From JANQJA01 sp965267485 (GTDB lineage: Bacteria; Pseudomonadota; Gammaproteobacteria; Pseudomonadales; Azotimanducaceae): DNA of 64,000 nucleotides. The position numbers and the translations under genes are program-made. The notes beneath the pieces were generated by a model. It saw only the letters and a program-made list of their open reading frames with translations. It was not told the DNA's origin and did not search any database. The DNA is taken from positions 310,001-374,000 of the forward strand of contig OZ254080.1 in the NCBI GenBank assembly GCA_965267485.1, read 5' to 3'. Shown piece by piece: positions 18,078 through 26,959 of this stretch (position 1 is the first letter of the stretch; every line of letters begins with the position of its first letter).

Positions 18078-19469
18078 ATGGCGGCGGTAGGTAGTGAAGA
18101 GAACCCGCTACGGGTTGCGGTCATTGGGTCCGGTCCGGCAGGTTTTTACACGGTCAGCAATTTTTTGAAGCATGATCTGGCAGTCGAGATCGACATGTTC
18201 GACCGGTTGCCGACACCGTTTGGCCTGGTGCGTGGCGGCGTCGCGCCGGATCACCAGAAGGACAAGTCCGTTACCCGTGCTTACGACAAGAGCGCCCATC
18301 AGCCGAACTATCGCTTCTACGGCAACGTCGAGTTCGGCACGGACATCACGCTCGACGACATGCGCAGGTACTACCACCAGATCGTCTTCTCGACAGGCGC
18401 GCAGGTTGATCGCAACCTCGGTATCCCCGGCGAGGAGCTCGAGGGCTCCCACTCGGCCACGGACTTCGTGGCCTGGTACAACGGCCACCCGGACTACGCT
18501 CACCTGAACTTCGACCTCAGCGCCGAGCACGTCGCTGTCGTCGGCATCGGTAACGTTGCGGTCGACGTTGCCCGGATGCTCTGCCGTACGAACGAGGAGT
18601 TGCTCGAAACCGACATGGCAGACTATGCCATCGAGGCGCTCAAGCATTCGAACGTGAAGACGATCACCATGCTCGGTCGCCGCGGGCCGGCGCAGGCGGC
18701 GTTTACCCCGCCCGAGATCAAGGAACTCGCGGAGCTGGTCGGCGCTGACGTGATCATCTCGAAGGAGGACGCGACGCTCGACGAGCACAGCCGTGCCGAA
18801 CTCGAAGCTGCCGGCGACAAGAACATGCAGAAGAACGTCGAGATCGTCGAGGAAATCTCGTCACGCGGCGCCGAGGGCAAGGGTAAAGAGTTGCACATCC
18901 GCTTCCTCGTCTCGCCTTCCGAGATCGTTGGCGACGACAATGGGCGCGTTAAGGCCATCAGGTTGACGCGCAACCAGCTCGTCAAGGCCGAAGACGGCAG
19001 CCTGAAGGCGCGCAGTACCGATCTCACCGAAGAGTTGCCGGTTGGGCTCGTGTTCCGGTCGGTGGGCTATCGGGGCGTTGCCCTCTCGGGCGTGCCCTTC
19101 AACGATGACTGGGGTTGCCTCTACCACGAGAAGGGGCGGATCACTGACGAGAACGGCGAGGTGCAGTCCGGACTATACTGCGCGGGCTGGATCAAGCGCG
19201 GCCCGAGCGGCGTGATTGGCACGAACAAGACCGACGCCCAGGAAACGGTTGCGTCGATGGTTGAAGACGTGCAGGCCGGCCGTGTTGCTGACCCCGAGTT
19301 GCCTTCGGCCGACGCGGCCCGCGACTTCATTATGGGCAAGGCGCGTCACGTGGCGTACGAGGACTGGAAGGAGATTGACAGTCACGAGGTACAGCGCGGC
19401 GAAGCCGCGGGGCGGCCGCGGGTCAAGGTCACCTCCATCGACGAGATGCTTGACCTGATCGAGCGCTAG
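18078..19469 (+). CDS. FAD-dependent ferredoxin--NADP+ reductase (adrenodoxin reductase/FprA type)
   Basis: A 463-residue flavoprotein. The FAD dinucleotide fold is VAVIGSGPAGFYTVSNFL near the N-terminus, followed by FGLVRGGVAPDHQ, a signature of the adrenodoxin reductase family. The NADP-binding fold is VGIGNVAVDVARMLCR near residue 155. The C-terminal GVIGTNKTDAQETV closes the FAD site. It shuttles electrons between NADPH and ferredoxin. The ATG at 18078 has a GGTATGAG context. It is the last gene that looks chromosomal before the metal island. Confidence 0.92.
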   Translation: MAAVGSEENPLRVAVIGSGPAGFYTVSNFLKHDLAVEIDMFDRLPTPFGLVRGGVAPDHQKDKSVTRAYDKSAHQPNYRFYGNVEFGTDITLDDMRRYYHQIVFSTGAQVDRNLGIPGEELEGSHSATDFVAWYNGHPDYAHLNFDLSAEHVAVVGIGNVAVDVARMLCRTNEELLETDMADYAIEALKHSNVKTITMLGRRGPAQAAFTPPEIKELAELVGADVIISKEDATLDEHSRAELEAAGDKNMQKNVEIVEEISSRGAEGKGKELHIRFLVSPSEIVGDDNGRVKAIRLTRNQLVKAEDGSLKARSTDLTEELPVGLVFRSVGYRGVALSGVPFNDDWGCLYHEKGRITDENGEVQSGLYCAGWIKRGPSGVIGTNKTDAQETVASMVEDVQAGRVADPELPSADAARDFIMGKARHVAYEDWKEIDSHEVQRGEAAGRPRVKVTSIDEMLDLIER

Positions 19470-19525
19470 TCTGACTTCGGCGGGCGCGCGTCGTCGAGCA
19501 GACCGGCGCGTGCTGCGAATTCGAA
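19470..19525. other. Left junction of the metal-resistance island
   Basis: These 56 bp separate the reductase stop from the first point where the RND pump resembles its family. The frame is open from 19475, but the residues before LSPVDVE do not resemble the expected first helix of a CzcA-type pump. The join is therefore near 19523-19526. No terminal inverted repeat, target duplication or integrase gene is visible here. Confidence 0.55.
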
Positions 19526-22465
19526 TTGTCGCCAGTCGATGTGGAAACGCTGATTTCCTATCCGATCGAGATCAGCATGTACGGACTGCCAAAGCTGGAG
19601 AAAGTGCAGAGCACTTCCATCTTCGGCCTGTCCCGCGTGGATGCCTATTTCGAGGACGGCACGGATATCTACTTTGCCCGCCGGCTGGTGATGGAACGCC
19701 TCGCGGATGCCCGCCGCCAGATTCCCCCGGGGATGGGTGAACCCGAACTCGGTCCGATTACCACCGGTCTGGGCCGCATCCTGATGTACACACTGGAAAA
19801 CACCGAGGGTGGCAACTACTCGCTGATGGAGAAGCGCACGATCCAGGACTGGATCGTCAAGCCGCAGTTACGCACGGTGCCAGGTGTCACCGGCGTGCTC
19901 TCCATTGGTGGCTTCGAGAAGCAGTATCAAGTCAATCTCGATGCCCAGGCGCTGGTTGCCCGTGGACTCACGGTCGCCGATGTTCGTGGTGCGCTCGTTG
20001 CCAACAACCGTAACGTGGGTGCGTCCTTCATCAATCGCGGCGGTGAGGAGTTCATCGTGCGCGGTTTCGGCTGGGTCGCTTCGGAAGAAGCCGGGCTGAA
20101 AGACCTTCGCAACATCATCGTTTCTGAACATGAAGGCAAGCCTGTCTATGTTCGTGATGTGGCGACTGTGGAGTTCGGCCCCGCAATTCGCCGCGGTGCC
20201 CAGGTGGCCAACGGTGAAGAATCGGCGGGCGGCTATGTGTTCAAGTTGATTGGAACGAATACGCAGCAGGTGTTGGCGGACGTCGACGAGAAGATTGCGT
20301 CGATCGATCAATCTTTACCCGAGGGGCGGACCATTAATCCCTTCTACTCGCAGTCCGAACTGGTCGACAAGGCGATTGGCACCGTTGAACGCGCGCTATT
20401 GGAAGGCGCGGTGCTGGTGTTACTTCTGCTGTATTTGTTCCTGGGCAATCTGCGCTCAACGTTGATTGTTATCGCCAGTTTGCCATTGTCGGTGCTGGCA
20501 GCCTTCATCGCCATGCGGCTGTCCGGACTGTCTGCGAACCTGATGAGTCTGGGTGGTCTCGCGATCGGCATCGGCATGATGGTGGACGGTTCGGTCGTCA
20601 TGATCGAGAACATCTTTCGCCATATGGAGGAACGCAAGGAAGAAGATATTTCGCTGCTTAGGCTTGTAAGTGAAGCCGCCCGGGAGGTAGCGCGCCCGGT
20701 GGTCTTCGCCATCGGCATTATCATCATCGTCTTCCTGCCACTCTTCACGCTCGAGGGCGTGGAGGGCAAGTTGTTCTCACCCATGGCCTACGCGATCAGC
20801 TTTGCGCTCGCTGGCGCCTTGCTGCTGGCGTTGACGCTGGTGCCGGTATTGACGTCGCTGTCCTTCTCGAAGGACAGCGTCCACGGCGAGCCGCGTCTGG
20901 TTCATTGGCTCAAAGCGCGGTACCGGCCCGTGTTGAAAGCGGCTGTTGCCCGACCGAAGATGGTGTTTGGTTTGGCCGTCGCACTTTTCGTTGGCAGCCT
21001 CGCCCTGTTCCCGCTGCTCGGGACCGAGTTTGTCCCGACCTTGAGAGAGGGGACGTTTCAGGTACGCTCAACGTTACCGCCGGGCGCCAGCCTTGATTCC
21101 GCCGTTTCTTACGGCAAGCGCATCCAGTCGGTACTGCGTGAGTTTCCCGAAGTGACCGGCACCTACTCGCGCATCGGACGAGCGGAGGTTGGCGGTGATC
21201 CGGAACCGGTCAACGTCGTGGCCACCGTCGTAACTTTAAAGCCGCTGGCGGAGTGGCAATCCGGCCGAAGTTACGAACAGTTGCAAACGGCAATGGCCGA
21301 TACGGTTGGTGAACGGATCCCGGGTCTTGCGAACAATTTCTCGCAGCCCATCCAGTTGCGGACCGACGAGTTGTTGTCTGGTGTGCAGGCACAGCTCGTC
21401 GCCAGCATCTTTGGCGAGGACCTGGATGAGCTGACGCGGGTCGGTCGTGAGGTTGAGGCGCTCGCCAAGACCGTTCCCGGCGCGACCGACGTGCGAATGC
21501 AGCAACAGGGTGGTAAGCGTCAGATTGTGGTGCGCCCCGATCGGGATGCGCTGGCGCGCTATGGCATCAACGTCGACGACGTCATGTCGACGCTCGAGGT
21601 CGGCGTCGGTGGTGGCAATGCCGGACTCGTCTTCGATGGAATTCGCCGATTCGAGATCTACGTCCGACTTGAAGCCTCACAGCGCGAACGGCTGGACCTG
21701 ATTCGTGACTTGCCGTTGCTGACAAAGAGTGGCGCGCTTATCCCGCTTTCACGTGTGGCAGATGTGGAAACGTACACCGGCCCCAAGAAGATCTCTCGCT
21801 CCAACGCCAGTCGACGAACCTATGTGCAGATGAACGTTCGTGGGCGGGACATGGGCGGCGTTGTCGACGATCTTCGTCAGCGCATCGACGCGGACGTCGA
21901 CATGCCACCCGGCTATTTCGTCGAGTTCGGCGGGCAGTTCGAAAATCAGGAACGAGCGATGCAGCGACTCTTTATTGTTGTTCCCATCACTCTGGCGCTG
22001 ATCTTCCTGATGCTGTTTTACGCGTTCAATAGCGTGCGCTATGCGATCCTCATTTTCCTCAACGTGCCTTTTGCCATTACTGGCGGGATTCTTGCGTTGC
22101 TTGTGTCGGGCCTGTACCTCTCAGTGCCGGCGGCGGTCGGCTTTATTGCCGTGTTCGGTGTAGCGGTGCTGAACGGTGTCGTCATGGTGAGCTACATCAA
22201 CCAGCTGCGAGAACGCGGACGTGAAACGGCTGATGCAGTCATGCTCGGCGCGGAGCGGCGACTGCGACCGGTCCTCATGACAGCGAGTGTCGCTATTCTT
22301 GGCTTGATCCCGCTGCTCCTGGCAGACGGCATCGGTGCCAACGTTCAGCGCCCACTCGCGGCCGTTGTGGTTGGCGGGCTCGTAACCTCGACGCTGCTCA
22401 CGCTGCTGGTATTGCCCAGCGTTTATCGCTGGTTTGCCATCCCCACCGAGAAAGTAGAAATCTGA
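19526..22465 (+). CDS. Heavy-metal efflux RND permease, N-terminally truncated (CzcA/CusA family)
   Basis: About 979 residues of a heavy-metal RND pump. It includes FEDGTDIYFARRLVMERL, PELGPITTGLGRI, the TM4 motif AIGIGMMVDGSVVMIEN, and the C-terminal LNGVVMVSYINQLRERG. Compared with the intact CzcA at 45734 it lacks roughly the first 55 residues, including transmembrane helix 1 (the equivalent of residues 12-33 there). The only near start is a TTG at 19526 without a clear ribosome site. It is probably non-functional or a remnant fused at an insertion point. No adaptor or outer-membrane gene precedes it. The metal is uncertain. Confidence 0.85.
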   Translation: MSPVDVETLISYPIEISMYGLPKLEKVQSTSIFGLSRVDAYFEDGTDIYFARRLVMERLADARRQIPPGMGEPELGPITTGLGRILMYTLENTEGGNYSLMEKRTIQDWIVKPQLRTVPGVTGVLSIGGFEKQYQVNLDAQALVARGLTVADVRGALVANNRNVGASFINRGGEEFIVRGFGWVASEEAGLKDLRNIIVSEHEGKPVYVRDVATVEFGPAIRRGAQVANGEESAGGYVFKLIGTNTQQVLADVDEKIASIDQSLPEGRTINPFYSQSELVDKAIGTVERALLEGAVLVLLLLYLFLGNLRSTLIVIASLPLSVLAAFIAMRLSGLSANLMSLGGLAIGIGMMVDGSVVMIENIFRHMEERKEEDISLLRLVSEAAREVARPVVFAIGIIIIVFLPLFTLEGVEGKLFSPMAYAISFALAGALLLALTLVPVLTSLSFSKDSVHGEPRLVHWLKARYRPVLKAAVARPKMVFGLAVALFVGSLALFPLLGTEFVPTLREGTFQVRSTLPPGASLDSAVSYGKRIQSVLREFPEVTGTYSRIGRAEVGGDPEPVNVVATVVTLKPLAEWQSGRSYEQLQTAMADTVGERIPGLANNFSQPIQLRTDELLSGVQAQLVASIFGEDLDELTRVGREVEALAKTVPGATDVRMQQQGGKRQIVVRPDRDALARYGINVDDVMSTLEVGVGGGNAGLVFDGIRRFEIYVRLEASQRERLDLIRDLPLLTKSGALIPLSRVADVETYTGPKKISRSNASRRTYVQMNVRGRDMGGVVDDLRQRIDADVDMPPGYFVEFGGQFENQERAMQRLFIVVPITLALIFLMLFYAFNSVRYAILIFLNVPFAITGGILALLVSGLYLSVPAAVGFIAVFGVAVLNGVVMVSYINQLRERGRETADAVMLGAERRLRPVLMTASVAILGLIPLLLADGIGANVQRPLAAVVVGGLVTSTLLTLLVLPSVYRWFAIPTEKVEI

Positions 22466-22478
22466 CAGGAGGAGAGAG

Positions 22479-22832
22479 ATGCGAGAAATCAAGGCTTATG
22501 TACGAAACGTCAAGGTCGATGAAGTGATCGATGCGCTCAGCAAGCTGGACGCGGTTAGCGGCGTGGCGGTGGTTTCTTTGAGAGCGTACGGCCACTCGGC
22601 GGGTAATGGTGGTCTCAAACGCGTCGAGATGACCAAGTTGGAGGTCGACATTGCTGATGACGCAGAACAGGCGGTGGTCGATTGCATCGTCGAGTACGGC
22701 AGGACGGGGGCCGGGCATCCCGGTGACGGCCGTGTGTTCGTGACACAGCTGGAACGCGCGGTGCGGATTGCCGATGGGACAGAAGACGACGGTCGCGTGT
22801 CGACACAGGGTTCTGGTACACGCGATGGCTGA
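22479..22832 (+). CDS. PII-like (GlnB-family) protein linked to metal efflux
   Basis: A 117-residue protein of the PII fold: MREIKAYVRNVKVDEVIDAL is the typical first strand and helix, and the GHPGDGRVFVTQLERAVRI segment matches the PII C-terminal signature (GDGKIFV). The T-loop region (residues 37-55) lacks the uridylylated Tyr context of GlnB. PII-like genes next to heavy-metal RND pumps form a recognised branch called PII-NG, with a suggested sensory role. A strong GGAGGAG site precedes the ATG. It follows the truncated RND gene by 13 bp and overlaps the CDF gene by 8 bp. Confidence 0.85.
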   Translation: MREIKAYVRNVKVDEVIDALSKLDAVSGVAVVSLRAYGHSAGNGGLKRVEMTKLEVDIADDAEQAVVDCIVEYGRTGAGHPGDGRVFVTQLERAVRIADGTEDDGRVSTQGSGTRDG

Positions 22833-23739
22833 TCATGGGCATGCCCACGGAAGTGGCAAAGCGTTGTTGTTCAGCCTCGTATTCACGACCGCCTTTGCGA
22901 TCGTTGAAGTGTTCGGTGGCATCTGGGCCGACTCGCTGGCGTTGTTGTCAGACGCTGGCCATATGGTGACCGACTCGCTCTCCCTCGGGGTGGGTGCCTT
23001 CGCGGCCTGGCTGGCGAGCAAACCGGCGTCTCGCATGCACTCCTATGGTCTTCAGCGGGCCGAGGTTCTGGGTGCCCTGTTCAACGTCGTATTCATGTTT
23101 GGCGTGATCGCTTTCATCGTCGTCGAAGCGGTTCGTCGCATGGCAAACCCGCCACCGGTTGCAGGTGAAGTCGTGCTTTTGATCGGTGGTATCGGCTTGT
23201 TGGTGAACGTCATCGTCGCGTGGATTCTGATGCGCGGTGAGCAATCCATGAACGTTCGGGGTGCGCTGCTACATGTCGTGGGTGACTTGTTGGGATCGAT
23301 TGCGGCACTGGCCGCCGGTGCTATTATCTATGCAGGCGGACCACTGATCGCAGATCCGCTGCTGTCTCTCTTCGTGAGTCTGCTGATTCTGGCATCCGCC
23401 TCGCGGTTGCTGAGAGAAGTGCTGAACGTTCTGATGGAGAGTGTACCGCGCCACATTGATATCGACGATGTGGCCGCAGCTCTCGCCAGGGTCGAGGGCG
23501 TCCGAGCAGTTCATGACCTGCATCTCTGGAGTCTGTCTTCAAACAATTATGCGCTATCGGCGCACGTCGACATTGACGAGATAAAGAGCTGGGAGAGAGT
23601 CTTGCCGATTTTGCAGTCAATGTTGCGCGACCGGTTCGACATTGCCCATAGCACGTTGCAACCGGAAGACCCTGAAATCCGATTGGCTTGCGATAGTAAG
23701 CCAAATTGCGGTGTGGACGACCGGAATCCTGATAGTTGA
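22825..23739 (+). CDS. CDF family cation efflux protein (CzcD/ZitB-like)
   Basis: A 304-residue inner-membrane Zn/Cd/Co-proton antiporter. It has six hydrophobic helices. The metal site is formed by DSLALLSDAGHMVTDSLSL (D and HxxxD in TM2) and the matching HVVGDLLGS in TM5. The cytosolic C-terminal domain contains VHDLHLWSLSS. The N-terminus MADHGHAHGSG is His-rich. The ATG at 22825 lies inside the end of the PII-like gene, an overlap that suggests coupled translation. The frame is open further upstream but without family similarity. Confidence 0.92.
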   Translation: MADHGHAHGSGKALLFSLVFTTAFAIVEVFGGIWADSLALLSDAGHMVTDSLSLGVGAFAAWLASKPASRMHSYGLQRAEVLGALFNVVFMFGVIAFIVVEAVRRMANPPPVAGEVVLLIGGIGLLVNVIVAWILMRGEQSMNVRGALLHVVGDLLGSIAALAAGAIIYAGGPLIADPLLSLFVSLLILASASRLLREVLNVLMESVPRHIDIDDVAAALARVEGVRAVHDLHLWSLSSNNYALSAHVDIDEIKSWERVLPILQSMLRDRFDIAHSTLQPEDPEIRLACDSKPNCGVDDRNPDS

Positions 23740-23761
23740 GTGAAACTCATGCGATCCGCTC

Positions 23762-23792
23762 TTGAAGCTGTAGTCACTACAGCCTCTAGAAT
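23762..23792 (+). promoter_or_regulatory. MerR-type promoter of the mer operon
   Basis: A -35 box TTGAAG (23762-23767), a 19-bp spacer, and a -10 box TAGAAT (23787-23792). The long 19-bp spacer is the hallmark of promoters activated by MerR-family proteins. The spacer contains the dyad GCTGTAGTCACTACAGC. It lies 45 bp upstream of the merT start. The dyad differs from the classic Tn21 mer operator, so the regulator match is inferred from position. A second small inverted repeat, ATGCTC/GAGCAT, follows at 23791-23809. Confidence 0.7.
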
Positions 23793-23837
23793 GCTCATAA
23801 ATGGAGCATTCGCCCCAGCGCAATGAGGAGAAGGTCG

Positions 23838-24221
23838 ATGAGCGAACAGCAGGAGTACATCGGGCAAGAAGACACGTCAGGCCGCGGCCGGATAGCAGCG
23901 CTCGGCAGCCTGGTGGCGGCGCTGGGAGCAGCATCGTGCTGCGTCTTGCCGCTGGTGCTGATCAGTCTCGGTGTAACCGGCGCCTGGATCGGCACGTTTA
24001 GTGCGCTGGAGCCTTATAAGCCAGCCTTCGCTGCCGTTGCGATCGGGTTCCTGGCGGCCGGATTCTGGCGTACCTACCGAAAACCAAAAGTCGAATGTGC
24101 GGAAGGAAGTTACTGCGCGTCCCCCACATCAACCCGACTGACCCGGGTGTCGCTGTGGGTTGCAACCGTGCTGGTGGGCTCCGCGCTTACCATCGACTAT
24201 TGGGCACCCTATTTCTATTGA
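23838..24221 (+). CDS. merT: Mercuric ion transporter MerT
   Basis: A 127-residue inner-membrane protein importing Hg(II). It has three hydrophobic helices; the first carries the vicinal cysteine pair (AASCCVLPLVL), and a second Cys pair (VECAEGSYC) lies on the cytosolic loop, as in MerT. The ATG at 23838 is preceded by GAGGAGAAGG; an ATG at 23823 in the same frame lies within that site and is less likely. The first gene of merTPAF. Confidence 0.93.
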   Translation: MSEQQEYIGQEDTSGRGRIAALGSLVAALGAASCCVLPLVLISLGVTGAWIGTFSALEPYKPAFAAVAIGFLAAGFWRTYRKPKVECAEGSYCASPTSTRLTRVSLWVATVLVGSALTIDYWAPYFY

Positions 24222-24234
24222 GGAGAACACACCT

Positions 24235-24585
24235 ATGAAAACTGTACTTTCAGTTCTGGCGCTCATGGCCCTTATCGGTACCGGGCTTGGCACCTTGTTG
24301 TTGACAGAGCCGTCCCGCGCCGACGCGCGAAACGACGCTCAGGAAGTGGCACGCGTCGATACCGGCACCTTCAAGGTGGAGAACATGACCTGCGCTTCGT
24401 GCCCGATCAACGTCAAAACCGCCATGTCGCGAGTCGATGGCGTGATTGATGTCGACATTGACTACAACAACAAAACGGCAACCGCGCGGTTCGATCCGTC
24501 CAAAACGACAACCGATGCCATTGCGAAAGCGTCGTCGGCGGTTGGCTATCCCGCTACTGTGGTTCCCGAACCGGGAGATATTTGA
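24235..24585 (+). CDS. merP: Periplasmic mercury-binding protein MerP
   Basis: A 116-residue protein with a signal peptide (VLSVLALMALIGTGLGTLLL) and one heavy-metal-associated domain. The metal site is MTCASCPINV, the MerP form of the GMTCxxC motif. It binds Hg(II) in the periplasm and passes it to MerT. The mature part is longer than the classic 72-residue MerP because of a linker before the domain. Ribosome site GAGGAG lies 9 bp upstream. It overlaps merA by 1 bp (TGATG). Confidence 0.93.
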   Translation: MKTVLSVLALMALIGTGLGTLLLTEPSRADARNDAQEVARVDTGTFKVENMTCASCPINVKTAMSRVDGVIDVDIDYNNKTATARFDPSKTTTDAIAKASSAVGYPATVVPEPGDI

Positions 24586-26219
24586 TGCCTGACCTGAAAC
24601 TCCAGGTCGAGGGAATGTCCTGTGAAGACTGCGCCATAACAGCGGCGGCGGCGCTGAACGCATTGGATGGTGTTAAGGCCAATGTCTCCTATGCGGACAG
24701 GATTGCCCGGGTGCAAACCCACGCGGATGTTCCGATCCGGCGCATCACGCGCGCGCTCGAGCGTCACGGTTACGAAGGTGTACTGCTTGGCCCGCAAGAT
24801 GAGCCATCGTCACGCCGCGGCGACGGTAAACGCGTTGCGGTCATTGGTGCCGGCTCCGCGGCCTTTGCCGCCGCCATCAAGGCAATCGACGAGGGTGCCG
24901 AGGTGACCATGATCGAGCGGAGCGAGATCATTGGCGGCACCTGCGTGAATGTCGGCTGCATCCCTTCCAAGATTATGATCCGTAGCGCGCAGATGGCGCG
25001 TTACCAGACGGCACATCCATTCGATGGGCTATCGAGGCAGACGCCTGCCGTTAACAGGGCATCGTTGGTTGCACAACAGCGCGCGCGTGTCGAGGAGCTG
25101 AGACAGAGCAAGTACCAGTCCATCCTCGATAGCAACGATCGAATTCGATTCCTGCGTGGTACCGCGAGGTTCGTCGACGCATCCACGCTCTCCGTGACCG
25201 ACGGCGAAGGCAATGTGCAAAAGGTCACGGCAGATTTCTTTATCATCGCAACCGGTTCGTCGCCACTTGTACCCGACATTCCGGGTCTTCGCGAAACACC
25301 CTTCTGGGATTCAACTGCTGCCCTGTTTGCCGAGCAAATCCCTGAACACCTCGTTGTGATCGGCTCCTCCGTGGTTGCCGTCGAGATCGCACAGGCCTGG
25401 CGCAGGCTGGGTGCGAAGGTCACGATATTGGCGCGTCACCGTCTACTTTCCCGGGAAGACCCGCTGCTGGGAGAAGGCCTCAAGGCGGCGTTTGAGGCCG
25501 AGGGTATTCGCGTACTCGACAACACTGTCGCAGACCACGTGAGCCACGAGGGGGGACACTTCAACATCCGTGTGCAACATGAGGTTATTTCGGCCGATGC
25601 GCTGCTTGTGGCAACCGGTCGCCCGGCGAACATCGCGGATCTGGATCTCGACAAGGTCGGTATCACGACAACGCCAGACGGCAAGATTGCGGTGAACGCA
25701 GGTCTACAAACCACCGTGCCCAACATTTATGCGGCCGGGGACTGCACTGACACCCCCCAGTTCGTCTATGTCGCGGCGGCGGCCGGGACGCGCGCTGCTG
25801 AAAACGCCCTTGGTGGCGACAGACAACTCGACCTGAGGGCGATGCCAGCGGTGATATTTACCGAGCCACAGGTCGCGACGGTAGGCATGAGCGAAGCGAA
25901 AGCCGCGACAGCGGGGATCACCACGGAGTCTCGAACGCTGGACCTTGAGAACGTGCCCCGTGCGCTCGCCAACTTCGACACACATGGGCTCGTCAAACTT
26001 GTTGTGGATGTTCGCACCGATCACCTGATCGGTGCTCAGATACTTGCGCCGAACGCGGGAGAGATGATCCAGGCTGCGGCCCTGGCAATCCATAACCGGA
26101 TGACGATCGATCAACTGGCAGATCAGCTTTTTCCTTACCTGACCATGGTCGAGGGCATCAAGCTGTGTGCCCAGACCTTTTTCAAGGACGTCAAACAGCT
26201 ATCGTGCTGCGCCGGTTAG
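24585..26219 (+). CDS. merA: Mercuric reductase MerA
   Basis: A 544-residue NADPH- and FAD-dependent reductase turning Hg(II) into volatile Hg(0). It keeps the N-terminal metal-binding domain (GMSCEDC, Cys13/Cys16), the FAD fold VAVIGAGSAAFAAAIKA, the redox-active pair GGTCVNVGCIPSK (Cys120/Cys125), and the C-terminal Cys541/Cys542 pair in LSCCAG that hands Hg(II) to the active site. All required residues are present, so it should be active. The start ATG at 24585 shares a base with the merP stop. Confidence 0.97.
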   Translation: MPDLKLQVEGMSCEDCAITAAAALNALDGVKANVSYADRIARVQTHADVPIRRITRALERHGYEGVLLGPQDEPSSRRGDGKRVAVIGAGSAAFAAAIKAIDEGAEVTMIERSEIIGGTCVNVGCIPSKIMIRSAQMARYQTAHPFDGLSRQTPAVNRASLVAQQRARVEELRQSKYQSILDSNDRIRFLRGTARFVDASTLSVTDGEGNVQKVTADFFIIATGSSPLVPDIPGLRETPFWDSTAALFAEQIPEHLVVIGSSVVAVEIAQAWRRLGAKVTILARHRLLSREDPLLGEGLKAAFEAEGIRVLDNTVADHVSHEGGHFNIRVQHEVISADALLVATGRPANIADLDLDKVGITTTPDGKIAVNAGLQTTVPNIYAAGDCTDTPQFVYVAAAAGTRAAENALGGDRQLDLRAMPAVIFTEPQVATVGMSEAKAATAGITTESRTLDLENVPRALANFDTHGLVKLVVDVRTDHLIGAQILAPNAGEMIQAAALAIHNRMTIDQLADQLFPYLTMVEGIKLCAQTFFKDVKQLSCCAG

Positions 26220-26449
26220 CGGAGGTTCGCGTTAAGTTACTCATTACCAGTATCGTCGGTACGGTCATCACAGCGCTTTGCTGCTTTACGCCAGTCCTGG
26301 TCGTGCTGCTGGGAGCAGTGGGGCTATCTGCACTCACCGGTTATCTCGACTATGTGCTGCCTCCCGCCCTTGCCGGCTTTGTTGTCCTGACGATCTATGC
26401 CTTTCTGCGCCAACGGCGCTCGGCGTCATTGAATGATTCAAGGACGTAG
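26204..26449 (+). CDS. merF: Mercury transporter MerF-like protein
   Basis: About 81 residues with two transmembrane helices. The first contains ALCCFTPVLVVLLGAVGLSAL and the loop GYLDYVLPPAL, both characteristic of MerF. MerF normally has a second Cys pair near the C-terminus; here the end (RQRRSASLNDSRT) has none. No ATG fits; the best start is the GTG at 26204 inside the end of merA, which gives an overlap of 16 bp, with AAGGACG some distance upstream. Coupled translation with merA is likely. Confidence 0.82.
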   Translation: MLRRLAEVRVKLLITSIVGTVITALCCFTPVLVVLLGAVGLSALTGYLDYVLPPALAGFVVLTIYAFLRQRRSASLNDSRT

Positions 26450-26525
26450 CCGCGTCATACTCCCACAACGCCGCGTAAACAACGTGGAAGTGCGAGCGAC
26501 CCGCGGCGCGACAGGCTTGCGGGAA

Positions 26526-26939
26526 TCAGGAGACGAGTTCGTCCAGTATTGGGCATTCGGGTACCGCATCACCCGAACATTGTGCCGCCGTGTGCGCCAA
26601 AACTGACTCAATTCGCTGCAGGTCCGCGATCTTGGCCCGCACTTCTTGCAGATGCGTTTCCGTGCGCTGCTTGACCTCTGCGCAGGTATGAGTGTCGCCG
26701 TCGACGAGATGGAGCAATCCCCTTACCTCATCGAGCGAGAAGTCGAGCTCGCGTGCACGAAGGATGAAACGCAAGCGTGATTCATGTTTGTTGCCGTAGA
26801 TCCGATGGCCGCCGGCGGTGCGTGGTGGATCAGGCATCATGCCAATCTTCTCGTAGTAGCGAATAGTCTCGAGGTTGCACCCGGTGCTTCGAGCCAGCTC
26901 GGCACGTCGCAAGCCCCGCTCGGCGCTGCGGTCGCTCAT
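26526..26939 (-). CDS. merR: MerR-family regulator, probably Hg(II)-responsive
   Basis: A 137-residue activator. The N-terminal winged helix (LRRAELARSTGCNLETIRYYEKIGMMPDPPR) recognises the spacer of a 19-bp promoter, a long dimerisation helix follows, and three cysteines are placed like the metal ligands: one in THTCAEV and two in AQCSGDAVPECPI. The last two are spaced by seven residues, against eight in Tn501 MerR, so another soft metal is possible. Unusually it is convergent with merTPAF instead of divergent from merT. Its promoter region is at 26940-27010. Confidence 0.85.
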   Translation of the reverse strand: MSDRSAERGLRRAELARSTGCNLETIRYYEKIGMMPDPPRTAGGHRIYGNKHESRLRFILRARELDFSLDEVRGLLHLVDGDTHTCAEVKQRTETHLQEVRAKIADLQRIESVLAHTAAQCSGDAVPECPILDELVS

Positions 26940-26959
26940 AAGTAAAACCCTTTTAAACT

